DNA of 64,000 nt from Secundilactobacillus collinoides DSM 20515 = JCM 1123 (GCF_001435975.1 NZ_AYYR01000013.1:248001-312000), one strand, 5' to 3'; counted from the stretch's first letter, positions 28,701-37,237 are shown. Made by a program: numbers and translations. Notes: generated by a model from the sequence alone, not told the origin.

Positions 28701-29308
28701 TCAACCTGAGCGGACAATTCCGTGATCAGATCATTGACCCGGTCGAGATATTCAGCCGTCTGTTCCATTTCACGCTGCGCCTTTTGCTTGCCCAGCTTGT
28801 ACTTTGAAACCCCCGTCACTTCTTCAATGATGAAGCGGCGATCTTCAGGCTTACTGTTAAAAATAGCTTCAACTCGGCCTTGCGAAATCATCGAAAACGA
28901 ATCATCGCCGATCCCGGAATCCAAGAAGAGGTCAGTAATATCCTTTAATCGGCATTCCTGACCATTAAGCTGATACACACTGTCACCGTTTCGAAACAAT
29001 TTTCGTGTAACACTCACTTCGGAATAGTCCGTGTTTAAATAGTGGTCCGTGTTATCCAGCACCATGGTGACCATGGCGCGGTTCAACGGTTTGCGCTCAG
29101 CGCTCCCCGCAAAAATCACGTCCGGCATGCGCTGCCCCCGTAAATTTTTGGCTGACTGTTCACCGAGAACCCAGCGGACGGCTTCGCTAATGTTGCTTTT
29201 GCCGCTCCCGTTAGGGCCCACAATGCCAGTCACTCCGGTCTCAAAATCGATTTTCGTATCATCCGCAAACGACTTGAAACCACTAATTTCAAGCGACTTT
29301 AACTTCAT
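25757..29308 (-). CDS. smc: Chromosome partition protein SMC
   Basis: ATPase of the SMC-ScpAB condensin complex, organising and segregating the chromosome. 1183 residues: Walker A GPNGSGKSN (31-39), two long coiled coils, hinge about 510-680 (GVIGPVAELLQVDEQY, GGRDRRSNNG), C-terminal ABC signature LLSGGERALTAI and Walker B FCILDEAEAALD. The ATG at 29308 gives MKLKSLEISGFKSF and follows GGGGA by 7 nt; an ATG six codons upstream is unlikely. Lies between rnc (31 nt) and ftsY, as is standard in Firmicutes. Confidence 0.98.
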   Translation of the reverse strand: MKLKSLEISGFKSFADDTKIDFETGVTGIVGPNGSGKSNISEAVRWVLGEQSAKNLRGQRMPDVIFAGSAERKPLNRAMVTMVLDNTDHYLNTDYSEVSVTRKLFRNGDSVYQLNGQECRLKDITDLFLDSGIGDDSFSMISQGRVEAIFNSKPEDRRFIIEEVTGVSKYKLGKQKAQREMEQTAEYLDRVNDLITELSAQVEPLAEQSSLAEEYVTQKGQFDKLEQSRLVLSIDAASEILKTQTSKLTKAQQELAESRKAAEENQRQVTDFHQQETQWQSQKDAANDKLIQLSGDQQKLAGQRALNKERRANRAENVTKLKAELSGVAAKLTATQTQLDANLADQQRIDKQVAAGRKSAKALKQQLNELDSETLSQKRDQLQEDYVKAMQALTSLHNERQYLEKNQQRADSQNSQAKAQLTALLEQEATRKTELTGLTEELTTCEAALTAAKQAQQDAATVRQHRQKKLDHLNDQWLKALEVSQQAKARLKSLEEAQANYSGFYQGTRAVMQAQAKLTGVIGPVAELLQVDEQYTKAVEAAIGSQQQNVVVTDETAGKQAIRYLTQNSLGRSTFLPLTTIRPKQVDRNTLATCQQVPGFLGVASVLVRVTDQRYQPVLNFLLGNVLFADNLDNAVVLGRQIHHRCRIITLGGEVVSASGTMTGGRDRRSNNGLLARQQERQRLETSVKQMDAQLAAKQTELQTLKDRQAQLNQTDLLTAVTETTTAYQAKLSAVNVAKDRLASLEKQVKVQHAQQALQGGEEDYQQALQDNETQTAATNQQLTDLKAAMTAAKAKQQAASETSQAVSDQYQTCKEDLARLTVQQKHAQETVQERRDQLQTLRAQQSDLQQQLTDLTADDSSGDQSASRIDAQLKEINKAQKTAQSQVDEATEALKTVTAKVDELELTKAALTNTIAAEQSAVHETQLAQQKTSNRVDQLTGDLTENYHVSVAFARQSVVDQPLEDIKEQLKLLKRGLDDLGDVNLGAIEEYKRVKERYDFLTKQRGDLEAAKENLLTTMNEMDKEVVSRFEKTFNEVNVQFAQTFVKMFGGGRARLELTDPKNLLTTGIEIMAEPPGKKLQSMRLLSGGERALTAITLLFAILQVQPVPFCILDEAEAALDPANTGRFASYLNQFQTDTQFIVITHRKETMVQADRLYGITMQESGVSKLVSVDLSQVTANN

Positions 29309-29339
29309 CGCATAGTCCCCATTCATTCAAAATTAACGT

Positions 29340-30038
29340 TTAGTTGTCCGCCTGTAATTTTTTAAGTGCTTCTTTGGCAGCCACTTGCTCAGCGTGCTTC
29401 TTTGAATGCCCAACACCGACACCGAGCTCCTTGCCGTCGACCGTTACAGAAACCTTAAAGGCCCGGTCGTTATCCGGCCCATCTTCTGAAACGAGTTCGT
29501 AATCAATAGCCACAGGTCCGTTTTGCTGGGCGACTTCTTGTAATTCCGTTTTGTGATCAAAGAATTCGTCGAACCGGCCCTCATCAAGTTTTGGAAAGAT
29601 CACCTGATTTGAAAAGGCAATCACGGGTTCCACCCCTTGATCAAGGTACAAAGCACCAATAAAGGATTCAAAAATATCACACAGCAGTGAATCACGTTCC
29701 CGGGCGTGCGCTTTTTCCTCGCCCCGACCCAGTCGAATATACTTATCAAAGGTACACTCCCGCGCAAAGCTTGCGAAACTGTCTTCGTTGACCATCGCTG
29801 CCCGCAGTCGTGTCAGCCGACCCTGTGGCAGTTTGGGATACCGTTTGTAGATGTATTCTGAAACCACCAGCTGCATGACCGCATCACCTAAGAATTCGAT
29901 GCGTTCATAAAATTTCAAGTTTTGGTTCGGGTGTTCATTGACGTACGAAGCCTGTGTAAAGGCCTCGTCTAAAAGGCTCTGATTTTGAATCGTAATGTGA
30001 AACCGTTTCTTAAGTAGTTCATTTAACCCTTGTATCAA
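29340..30038 (-). CDS. rnc: Ribonuclease III
   Basis: Double-strand-specific endonuclease for rRNA processing and mRNA decay. Catalytic signature ERIEFLGDAV (about 45-54), second acidic patch DIFESFIGALYLDQG, and C-terminal dsRNA-binding domain with GKELGVGVGHSKKHAEQVAAKEAL. I place the start at a TTG (30038) because GGAGG lies 7 nt upstream and it gives 233 residues, the family length. The frame runs 16 codons further up but without a ribosome-binding site. Upstream acpP ends about 95 nt away. Confidence 0.96.
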   Translation of the reverse strand: MIQGLNELLKKRFHITIQNQSLLDEAFTQASYVNEHPNQNLKFYERIEFLGDAVMQLVVSEYIYKRYPKLPQGRLTRLRAAMVNEDSFASFARECTFDKYIRLGRGEEKAHARERDSLLCDIFESFIGALYLDQGVEPVIAFSNQVIFPKLDEGRFDEFFDHKTELQEVAQQNGPVAIDYELVSEDGPDNDRAFKVSVTVDGKELGVGVGHSKKHAEQVAAKEALKKLQADN

Positions 30039-30133
30039 TTTTGTTCCTCCATTTTTATTGATGAAAGTAAAAAGGCGATTACCCAAGTAACCGCCGAATC
30101 ACTGACAGTTGATAAGATCAACCGCCACTTTGC

Positions 30134-30376
30134 CTATTTACTGTGGCTCGTGATGTAATCCACCGCTTCGCCAACCGTGTTTAGGTTTTCCGCATCTTCG
30201 TCGGAAATTTCGGCGCCAAAGGTGTCTTCCAACTCCAAGATAAATTCCACAAAATCAATGGAGTCAGCGTCCAAATCAGTTTTGAAATTTAACGTATTCG
30301 TGATCTTATCACGATCGACCTGAAACCGGTCCGCAATAATATCGGCAATTTTATTAAACGTTTCTTCTTTTGACAT
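30134..30376 (-). CDS. acpP: Acyl carrier protein
   Basis: Carries growing acyl chains on a phosphopantetheine arm. 80 residues; the attachment serine is Ser39 in DADSIDFVEF, with Ile in place of the common Leu of DSL. It lies between plsX and rnc, as in B. subtilis. A weak promoter-like pair (TTGTTA, 15 nt, TAGACT on the minus strand) lies just upstream near 30410-30436. A second acyl carrier protein is expected in the fab operon whose end is at the right edge of the window. Confidence 0.95.
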   Translation of the reverse strand: MSKEETFNKIADIIADRFQVDRDKITNTLNFKTDLDADSIDFVEFILELEDTFGAEISDEDAENLNTVGEAVDYITSHSK

Positions 30377-30693
30377 TTCCTTACCTCACTCAATCAACCT
30401 TGTTCATTTGTTAGTCTATCACAAACTTGCACCTAACAACATGCTTTTTTACTGGCACTGCGACGGGGCTGTCTCGACCTTCTCAGCCTAAACGATGCCA
30501 CGCAACGCCCAGCCTATTTGCGCTATCGTGAAACGCGTCCCTGTGAGCCTTAATAACTGTTCGTGTGAGCCGGTTCCAAAATAGACTTGGCCATGGTGCT
30601 TCACTGCCGTGCCACATAACAACATACAACGACCATCAAACCTGGATACCTAAATTCCTGATAATCGTCATACAAGTTCCACCAGCACCGGCA
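30377..30693. other. 317-nt gap between acpP and plsX
   Basis: No convincing gene, terminator or hairpin. Except for a weak acpP promoter candidate near 30410-30436 I see nothing clear. CGTGAAACGCGTCC near 30530 weakly resembles the hairpin element's left end, but nothing else in the gap supports it. Confidence 0.5.
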
Positions 30694-31740
30694 CTATTTT
30701 TGCTTCAACTGTTCCTTAGCAGCAATCATCTCGTCACTGTGCTCGTCAAAATAGGTGACAACGTCAGCGACAACGTTGTTTTCGAGCATGGTCTTGATCT
30801 GTCCGATCGTATTGGCGACAGTTGGTGCCTTGGTTGAGCCGTGAGTTTTAACAACGGGTGCTTTCACACCGATCAAAACCGCACCACCATGCTTCGAATA
30901 GTCCATTTGCGCCTGAATCTTGCCAAAGGTCGACTTCAGCATAGCTGCGCCAAGTTTGGCGGAGATCCCGCCATCCATAATAGTTGATTTGATCAGTTTC
31001 AGCATACTTAAGGCAGTACCTTCCGTACTCTTCAACACAGCGTTACCGGAAAACCCGTCGCTGACAACCACGTCCGCAACACCGTTCAGCAGTTCACGTG
31101 ATTCAACGTTACCAATGAAGTTGATGTCCTCAATTGAGCTCAGTGCTTCATGAGCGGCCTTGTGGACCAAGTCGCCCTTGTCTGCTTCCGTCCCGTTGTT
31201 CAACAGGCCGATCCGCGGGTTCTTAACACCCATAACGGTCTCAGCGTAGTACTTGCCCATGATGGCGTATTGGTAAAGGTTAAACGGCTTTGTATCAGCG
31301 TTTGCACCAACGTCAAGCATTAGGAAACTGTCCTGATCCGGTTTGTTCAACACTGGCAGGATCGTGGTCAGCCCAGGCCGGTCAATACCTTTGATTCGGC
31401 CGATGATCAGCAGACCGGCAGCCAAGATGGCACCGGTATTCCCCGCAGAGAAAAATGCATCGGCCTGACCGTCGCGAACATCCTGAGCTGCCAAAACGAT
31501 GCTGGATTGTTTCTTACGCCGAATCGCGCGAACGGGTTCATCCTCCATCGCAATAACTTCGTCAGCCTGAATCAAATTGATCCGTTCCTCGTTTTGTAAC
31601 AGCGGTTTTACCTTATCTAGTTGGCCGTAGAGGTTAAATTCAACTTCTGGGTACCGGTCACGCGCCAGTTCCACCCCTGCAACAATCTCCTTTGGGGCGT
31701 AGTCGCCGCCCATTGCGTCAACAGCAATTTTCACAATCAA
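30694..31740 (-). CDS. plsX: Phosphate acyltransferase PlsX
   Basis: Converts acyl-ACP to acyl-phosphate, the substrate of PlsY, in phosphatidic acid synthesis. 348 residues: N-terminal KIAVDAMGGDYAPKEIVAGV, central SAGNTGAILAAG and GANADTKPFNLYQYAIMG, and VVSDGFSGNAVLKSTEG. It stands between recG (23 nt upstream) and acpP. Together with fakA and acpP it links exogenous and endogenous fatty acids to phospholipid. Confidence 0.97.
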   Translation of the reverse strand: MIVKIAVDAMGGDYAPKEIVAGVELARDRYPEVEFNLYGQLDKVKPLLQNEERINLIQADEVIAMEDEPVRAIRRKKQSSIVLAAQDVRDGQADAFFSAGNTGAILAAGLLIIGRIKGIDRPGLTTILPVLNKPDQDSFLMLDVGANADTKPFNLYQYAIMGKYYAETVMGVKNPRIGLLNNGTEADKGDLVHKAAHEALSSIEDINFIGNVESRELLNGVADVVVSDGFSGNAVLKSTEGTALSMLKLIKSTIMDGGISAKLGAAMLKSTFGKIQAQMDYSKHGGAVLIGVKAPVVKTHGSTKAPTVANTIGQIKTMLENNVVADVVTYFDEHSDEMIAAKEQLKQK

Positions 31741-31763
31741 TCCATCCCTTCATGTCGTGGTGC

Positions 31764-33794
31764 TTAATCAAATAAATATGTGGTGCGTTCTTTTTGTGTC
31801 ATAAAATCAGCTAACGCCTTATTTTCTGGTTGCTGCTGCCAATCTGACCGGTCGCTCAGCTGCTTTGCTTCCTGCTGGGCAACGCTGAGCATCGTCAGGT
31901 CAGCTACCGGATCGCCGACTTTAAAGTCAGGGACGCCGGACTGTTTTTTACCCAGGACATCGCCGGCGCCGCGCAGTTCCAAATCTTTTTGCGAGAGCAC
32001 AAAACCATCGTTCGTCTGGGTCATGACCTGCATGCGCTGCACACCGTTTTTATTTTTCGGGTCAGCAATCAAAATACAGTAGGACTGCTGGTCTGAACGC
32101 CCGACCCGGCCGCGAAGCTGATGCAGCTGCGACAGGCCGAAATGGTCGGCATCGTAAATAAACATGACGGTCGCGTTTTTAACGTCCACGCCGACTTCGA
32201 TCACGGTAGTTGCAACCAAAACTTGGAATTCTTGGTTTTTAAAGGCGGCCATCACGGCCTCTTTTTCTTCGTTTTTCATCCGGCCATGCAGGAGACCGAC
32301 CTGGTACGTTGGCGCGAAGTACTTGGAGAATCGTTCATAAATCGCCTCGGCGTTCTTCATATCCACCGCTTCAGATTCTTCAATCAGCGGTGTAACAACG
32401 TACGCTTGGTGTCCGGCCTGCAGTTGCCCCGTCACAAACTGAATTGCGGACTCGATCTGAGTACTTTTGATCCAGTACGTTGAGACGGGCTTTCGTCCAG
32501 CCGGCAGCTCGTCGATCACCGAGATATCCATTTCGCCGTAGCTGGTGATTGCCAGCGTTCGCGGAATCGGGGTTGCCGTCATGGCCAGCACGTCCGGATT
32601 GTCACCCTTTTCGCGCAGCGCCTGACGCTGACCAACTCCGAACCGGTGCTGTTCATCAATGACAACCAGCCCAAGTTTGTGGTAGCTCACCGTGTCTTGG
32701 ATCAGCGCGTGAGTCCCGATGATCAGGTTAAGTTCACCGCTTTCGATACGCGGCAAAATTTCTTTTCTGACGGCCGGTTTCGTTGATCCGGTGAGTAAAA
32801 CAATATTGACTGGAAAGCCTTCAAAGAGCGCCTGTAAATTGTTTGCGTGCTGCTCCGCCAGAATTTCTGTCGGCGCCATCAGTGCCGCCTGGAAACCAGC
32901 GGTAATGGCGGCGTACATCACGATGGCCGCCACGACCGTTTTCCCGCTGCCGACATCCCCCTGCAATAACCGGTTCATGTGCAGTGGCCGTTTCATATCC
33001 GCGCAAATTTCGTTTACCACCCGTTTTTGCGCACTGGTAAGTTCGTACGGCAACGACTGAGTCAGCGCAGTCAGCTGGTCGTTATCGTAGGCGATCGGCG
33101 TCCCTGTCTGCGTTTTATCAGCCCGTTTGAGCTGTTGCAGCTGCATTTGAAAGAGGAAAAATTCCTCAAATTTCGCGCTGCGTCTAGCCGCTTGGGCAGC
33201 CTCGAGGGTCTTTGGAAAGTGCATGTCATGAATCATCTGTTCTCGATCCAGCAACCGGTAATGTGTCGCAATCGGTGCCGGGATCAGGTTAGTGATTTCA
33301 TCATGATACTGTTCCCAGGCAGCCTGTACAAGCTGCTGAATCGTTTTTTGACGGATCCCGCTGTTGCTTGGATAGACCGACGCCATCGGATCAGCGTTAC
33401 CGCTTGACAGAATTTTCATACCGTTCAGCTGCCGCCGATTTGCGTCAAACCGACCGTAAACCATGATGGGTTCTTCCACCGCAATTTGTTTTTGTAACCA
33501 GGGCTGATTAAAAAAGGTCACTGGCACAACGTCGTGGCCAATCAGCAAGCGAAAATTCAACCGCGTTTTTTTTCGGCCAAACCGGGCAATGGTCGGCGGT
33601 GCTGCAACAATGCCCTTCAACGTGACTTGTTCTTGGTCCTGGATCTCGTTTAAATTTTTGACCCGCATATCGTTATACCGAAAAGGATAGTAGGTCAAAA
33701 GTGAGGCAATATCAGTGATACCAAGCGCAGCCAAAGCATCGACTCGTTTTGGACCGACACCCGGCAATGTGCTCACAGAATCCGTTAACGCCAC
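31764..33794 (-). CDS. recG: ATP-dependent DNA helicase RecG
   Basis: Branch-migration helicase that reverses stalled forks. Wedge domain at the N-terminus (OB-fold after TLPGVGPKRVDALAALGI), then helicase motifs LLQGDVGSGKTVVAAI, VVIDEQHRFGVGQR, AMTATPIPRTLA, ATTVIEVGVDV and QLHQLRGRVGRSDQQ. I place the start at a GTG (33794), with GGGAGG 9 nt upstream and 676 residues. An ATG 12 codons earlier directly abuts a long hairpin and lacks a ribosome-binding site. Confidence 0.97.
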   Translation of the reverse strand: MALTDSVSTLPGVGPKRVDALAALGITDIASLLTYYPFRYNDMRVKNLNEIQDQEQVTLKGIVAAPPTIARFGRKKTRLNFRLLIGHDVVPVTFFNQPWLQKQIAVEEPIMVYGRFDANRRQLNGMKILSSGNADPMASVYPSNSGIRQKTIQQLVQAAWEQYHDEITNLIPAPIATHYRLLDREQMIHDMHFPKTLEAAQAARRSAKFEEFFLFQMQLQQLKRADKTQTGTPIAYDNDQLTALTQSLPYELTSAQKRVVNEICADMKRPLHMNRLLQGDVGSGKTVVAAIVMYAAITAGFQAALMAPTEILAEQHANNLQALFEGFPVNIVLLTGSTKPAVRKEILPRIESGELNLIIGTHALIQDTVSYHKLGLVVIDEQHRFGVGQRQALREKGDNPDVLAMTATPIPRTLAITSYGEMDISVIDELPAGRKPVSTYWIKSTQIESAIQFVTGQLQAGHQAYVVTPLIEESEAVDMKNAEAIYERFSKYFAPTYQVGLLHGRMKNEEKEAVMAAFKNQEFQVLVATTVIEVGVDVKNATVMFIYDADHFGLSQLHQLRGRVGRSDQQSYCILIADPKNKNGVQRMQVMTQTNDGFVLSQKDLELRGAGDVLGKKQSGVPDFKVGDPVADLTMLSVAQQEAKQLSDRSDWQQQPENKALADFMTQKERTTYLFD

Positions 33795-33830
33795 AACTGC
33801 AGACCTCCCTTTTACAAACGCGTTTGGCAT

Positions 33831-33885
33831 GAAAGGCGAATAGCAAACCGCAGGCTGTTCGCCAATTGTTTGCTATTCGCCTTTC
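33831..33885 (-). other. Long perfect hairpin between fakA and recG
   Basis: 17-bp perfect stem (arms 33831-33847 and 33869-33885) around a 21-nt loop that itself contains GGC/GCC. There is no T run on the minus strand after the stem, so it is not a standard terminator. It lies 36 nt before the recG start and could be an RNA-processing or stability element in the fakA-recG transcript; role inferred. Confidence 0.7.
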
Positions 33886-33923
33886 CGTCCAACAATTTAT
33901 CGGACCTGTTACTTATTCAGTTT

Positions 33924-35621
33924 CTATTCAACTGATACAACGAATGGGTAAACTGGCTGGTCACCTTCATGGATCTCAACTTCCAGTTCGTCGTCAAGGT
34001 CGCTCACAGCCTCAGACAGTGTCGTTGCTTCTGCCTCATTAGCGTCGGCACCATAAATGATCGTAACGATCTCACTGTCTTCGTTCAGCATCTTAGCAAC
34101 CATCTGTTTAGCGGTATCCTGCAGCGTCTTGCCGACAACCGCGATCTTGCCGTCGATCAAACCCATGAAATCATTTTTCTTGATGTTAAACCCGTCAACG
34201 TGGCTGTCGCGGACCGCGTGGGTCACTTCGCCGCCAGTGACCGTGGTCAGATTTTCCTCCATGGCCGCCTGGTTTTCGTCAATCGTATGGTCTGGCTCGA
34301 AGCCCAGCATCGCCGTCATCCCTTGGGAGATCGACTTGCTATGAACGATAACCGTAGGCACATCAGCCGCGTCAACGGCCTGGTCAGCAGCCATGAAGAT
34401 GTTGCCATTATTTGGCAAAACGATGGCCTGTTTGGCGCCACTTTGGTTAATTGCGTCAACGATGTCCTGCGTGCTTGGGTTCATGGTCTGCCCGCCGCTG
34501 ATTACAGTGGTGGCGCCCAGACTCTCAAACAGGGTCTTCATCCCATCGCCGGCAGCAATCGTAATAATGGCCGTTTCAGGTGCTTCCTTCGGCTTTGCTT
34601 GTTCGGCAGCAGCCTGAGCATCCTCATCGTCCTTTTCCATAATGGTCTCTTGTTGCAGGCGCATGTTATCGACTTTGACTTTGGCAAGGTCGCCAAATTC
34701 CTGACCCCAAGCTAAAACTTTTCCGGGGTGTTCAGTGTGCACGTGGACTTTAACGATCTCATCGTCATTGACCACCAGCAAAGAGTCCCCAAGGTTCGCG
34801 AGGTATTGGTAAAATTCGTCATAGTCAAATGGATGATCGACCTGCTTGCCCTTACCGATCCGCACCATAATTTCAGTACAGTATCCGTAAACGATGCTGT
34901 CAGGGTCAATGTTACCCTGAACGCTGCGGTGATGTTCCGCGTCGATCATTTCGTCCATTTCATTTGTGTTTGGTTTATGGTTAGCCGTTACCTTGATCTC
35001 ACGGTCGTTTAACACATCGTCAAACGCCTGTAACACAAAGGTCAGCCCCTGCCCGCCAGAATCCACAACACCGACCTGCTTTAAAACAGGCAGCAGATCC
35101 GGAGTCGTCTTAAGCGCGTCACTGGCAGCCTCGTAGGTGGCATCCATGACTGCAACGATGTTATCGTCGCGTGCAGCCGTCTTACGGGCCGCTTTGGCAG
35201 CTTCCCGGATAACGGTGAGGACAGTTCCTTCGGTAGGCTTCATAACGGCTTTATAGGCCGTTTCAGCACCCGCAGCAAACGCGTCAGCCAAGTCAGTGGC
35301 CGTCAAGTCGTCTTTTCCTTCCGTGCTCTTTGAAAAGCCACGGAAAATTTGTGACAGGATCACCCCGGAGTTCCCGCGAGCGCCCATTAAAAGGCCCTTA
35401 GCTAAGGCCGTCGCTAAGGCACCTACTGATTCACTAGATTCATCATTTAAATATTTGAGACCACTGTCTAAGGACAGGCTCATATTCGTTCCTGTATCAC
35501 CATCCGGAACGGGGAAAACGTTAAGGGAATTAATGAATTCCGCATTTTGGTCAAGGAATGCAGAAGCTGCCTCAACCATCTTTGCGAATTCACGATTCGT
35601 TATTTTCTTTGTCTGCAACAA
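33924..35621 (-). CDS. fakA: Fatty acid kinase, catalytic subunit FakA
   Basis: Phosphorylates FakB-bound exogenous fatty acids to acyl-phosphate. 565 residues: N-terminal DhaL-type domain with NVFPVPDGDTGTNMSLS (about 36-52) and GARGNSGVILSQI, C-terminal half of the DAK/DegV-associated type with NNGNIFMAADQA. FakB genes are not visible here. TTG start at 35621 after AGGAGG; the next codon is also TTG, so start may be either. It follows asp23 by about 20 nt and precedes recG, the common order in Firmicutes. Confidence 0.93.
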   Translation of the reverse strand: MLQTKKITNREFAKMVEAASAFLDQNAEFINSLNVFPVPDGDTGTNMSLSLDSGLKYLNDESSESVGALATALAKGLLMGARGNSGVILSQIFRGFSKSTEGKDDLTATDLADAFAAGAETAYKAVMKPTEGTVLTVIREAAKAARKTAARDDNIVAVMDATYEAASDALKTTPDLLPVLKQVGVVDSGGQGLTFVLQAFDDVLNDREIKVTANHKPNTNEMDEMIDAEHHRSVQGNIDPDSIVYGYCTEIMVRIGKGKQVDHPFDYDEFYQYLANLGDSLLVVNDDEIVKVHVHTEHPGKVLAWGQEFGDLAKVKVDNMRLQQETIMEKDDEDAQAAAEQAKPKEAPETAIITIAAGDGMKTLFESLGATTVISGGQTMNPSTQDIVDAINQSGAKQAIVLPNNGNIFMAADQAVDAADVPTVIVHSKSISQGMTAMLGFEPDHTIDENQAAMEENLTTVTGGEVTHAVRDSHVDGFNIKKNDFMGLIDGKIAVVGKTLQDTAKQMVAKMLNEDSEIVTIIYGADANEAEATTLSEAVSDLDDELEVEIHEGDQPVYPFVVSVE

Positions 35622-35640
35622 AATAATCCTCCTCGCCCCA

Positions 35641-36003
35641 CTAGTCAGCTAGTACTTGAACACCCTGCACCGTAACGTTCACGGAATTGGCAGTGATGCC
35701 CAGCATTGTTTCTAAATTATATTTTACTTTTGACTGAACAGTTCGTGAGACTTCTGAAATTTTTGTGCCGTAACTGACGATAATGTTGACGTCAACAGCT
35801 ACGCCATTTTCTTCCTGACGCACAACAACACCCTTAGCGTAATTTTCACGCTTTAAAATATCATTCACATTGTCGCGAATCTGATTTTTGCTAGCCATGC
35901 CAACAACCCCATAGTTGTCAGTAGCAGCACCACCAACAACGGTGGCGATCACATCGTTATCGATGTCGATCAATCCGTGCGGTGTCTTAATTTTAACGGC
36001 CAT
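35641..36003 (-). CDS. Asp23/Gls24 family protein (YloU type)
   Basis: 120-residue Asp23/Gls24 domain protein. Relatives are linked to envelope stress and, for the protein paired with fakA, of unknown biochemical role. Recognised from LIDIDNDVIATVVGGAATDNYGVVGMA and VDVNIIVSYGTKISEV. First gene of the asp23-fakA-recG-plsX-acpP-rnc-smc-ftsY run. GGAGG precedes the ATG. A second paralogue is encoded at 57551-57994. No clear promoter is seen in the short interval before element D. Confidence 0.9.
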   Translation of the reverse strand: MAVKIKTPHGLIDIDNDVIATVVGGAATDNYGVVGMASKNQIRDNVNDILKRENYAKGVVVRQEENGVAVDVNIIVSYGTKISEVSRTVQSKVKYNLETMLGITANSVNVTVQGVQVLAD

Positions 36004-36078
36004 CTGAACGCAGCCTCCTTGTAGTCCTAGTCTTAACGATATTTTATATTAACACATGTTGGGGGGGAATAAAAATAA

Positions 36079-36202
36079 AGAGTGCGGAAAAAGGCGCTTA
36101 AGGGGCGGAGCATAAGGACTTTGAAACGAAAAATCCCGATCTTGGATTTTTGGTTTCAAAGTCCTTATGCGGGAGCCCCTTGCCTTTTGGAGCACGTTTC
36201 GA
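36079..36202 (-). repeat. Hairpin element D, complete copy
   Basis: In the opposite orientation to A, B, C and E: the end AGAGTGCGGAAAAAGGCGC is on the left and AGCACGTTTCG on the right. Inner stem of 27 bp with one mismatch (arms 36110-36136 and 36144-36170). Outer pairs AAGGGGC/GCCCCTT and AAAAGGCG/GCCTTTT, with the same unpaired TTAA/AAC interval. It lies between divergent genes, so transcript termination is not its obvious role here. Confidence 0.87.
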
Positions 36203-36462
36203 CGCCATATCAACAGTGAGCAATGTCGCTCGCCCCTAGAGCAAATAAAATAGCAGCGAGCAAACAGGCAGAACCTGCAACGCAAGCCAACTTCAACGAA
36301 AAATCCCGATCTTGGATTTTTGGTTTCAAAGTCCTTATGCGGGAGCCCCTTGCCTTTTGGAGCACGTTTCGACGCCATATCAACAGTGCGCAACGCCTCT
36401 CGCTCCTAGAGCAAATAAAACAGCAGCGAGCAAACGAGCAGAATCTGCAACGCAAGGTAATT
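36203..36462 (-). repeat. Element D flank and truncated tandem copy (170-nt period)
   Basis: A unit beginning near 36123 recurs 170 nt later from 36293 to about 36462: 36131 matches 36301, and the GAGCAAATAAAA stretch recurs at 36239 and 36409. The second unit has the right arm, loop and end of the hairpin but only about 13 nt of the other arm before homology stops. The flank between the two carries tracts such as AGCAGCGAGCAAAC that look like part of the repeat unit rather than a gene. Confidence 0.82.
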
Positions 36463-36963
36463 CGACCTGAACCCCCCAACGTGGCTTTTCGTACCAGAAT
36501 CCTCATACAAAATGTTCTGCCTCTCCAACGTATTTCAGGGTCAGAGGTGCTAACGCGCTCCAGCACTCATAATAATCAAAACAGCATGCTACAGCCAGTA
36601 ATCACAAAAGTCAATCAATGATAATCCCGACGCACATTTTGACATCAATACTATTATAACATCTTCCGCCATTGTCTTGCTTTTAAATCCTTGACGACAG
36701 GCGTGTTTGTTGATTAACGACCTCACCATTCCCTTGTCACACATTGCCGGTCAAAAATCTTCCCAAAATCACTTGCTCACCGTCAAAAAATCGGTCATAA
36801 TAGTAACATTCGGCAATGAATACAACGCAACGTTGTGGTGCATTGCACAACAGACTGGTTGGAATACAGCTTTCATTGGAAAAGACCGCTAAATTTAAAA
36901 ATTCTGAAACCCTATGATACCGGCAATCTTAACTGTCAAGTATTTCTACTTGAAAGAAAACTA
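36463..36963. other. About 500 nt between element D and the rpmB promoter
   Basis: No ORF with a ribosome-binding site, no terminator and no hairpin I would support. It contains palindromic words such as ACAACGCAACGTTGTGG and GTGCATTGCAC near 36820-36855. Possible but unproven home for a small RNA. Confidence 0.4.
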
Positions 36964-36992
36964 TTGCATTCCTAAAACGGGTATGATAAATT
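36964..36992 (+). promoter_or_regulatory. rpmB promoter
   Basis: TTGCAT (36964-36969), 17-nt spacer, TAAATT (36987-36992), about 60 nt before rpmB. Confidence 0.65.
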
Positions 36993-37050
36993 GTTTTAGT
37001 GAGCTTAAAGCAACGTATTTTAGATAAGTCTTAAAGGAGGATGTTTACCC

Positions 37051-37236
37051 ATGGCAAAAGATTTCATTAGTGGCAAGCGGACGCACTTTGGTAACAAGCG
37101 TTCTCACGCCTTAAACGCATCACGTCGTGCTTGGAAGTCAAACTTACAAAAAGTTCGTATCCTGGTTGATGGCAAGCCTAAGAAGGTTTGGATCTCAGCT
37201 CGGACTTTAAAGTCAGGCAAAGTGACCCGTGTTTAG
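37051..37236 (+). CDS. rpmB: 50S ribosomal protein L28
   Basis: Small large-subunit protein of 61 residues: [20 protein letters not shown] and the C-terminal [18 protein letters not shown]. It has no CxxC pair, so it is the zinc-free form. AAAGGAGG precedes the ATG. It stands alone on the plus strand and is followed by two terminators. Confidence 0.97.
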   Translation: MAKDFISGKRTHFGNKRSHALNASRRAWKSNLQKVRILVDGKPKKVWISARTLKSGKVTRV

Positions 37237-37237
37237 T

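Noticed and set aside
36049-36462. CRISPR-like repetition
   Set aside because: Only two units, 170 nt apart, with no regular short repeat and spacer pattern and no cas gene; it is the tandem copy of the hairpin element.
36707-36892. Open frame of 61 codons upstream of rpmB
   Set aside because: No ribosome-binding site and no recognisable protein; chance ORF in a non-coding stretch.
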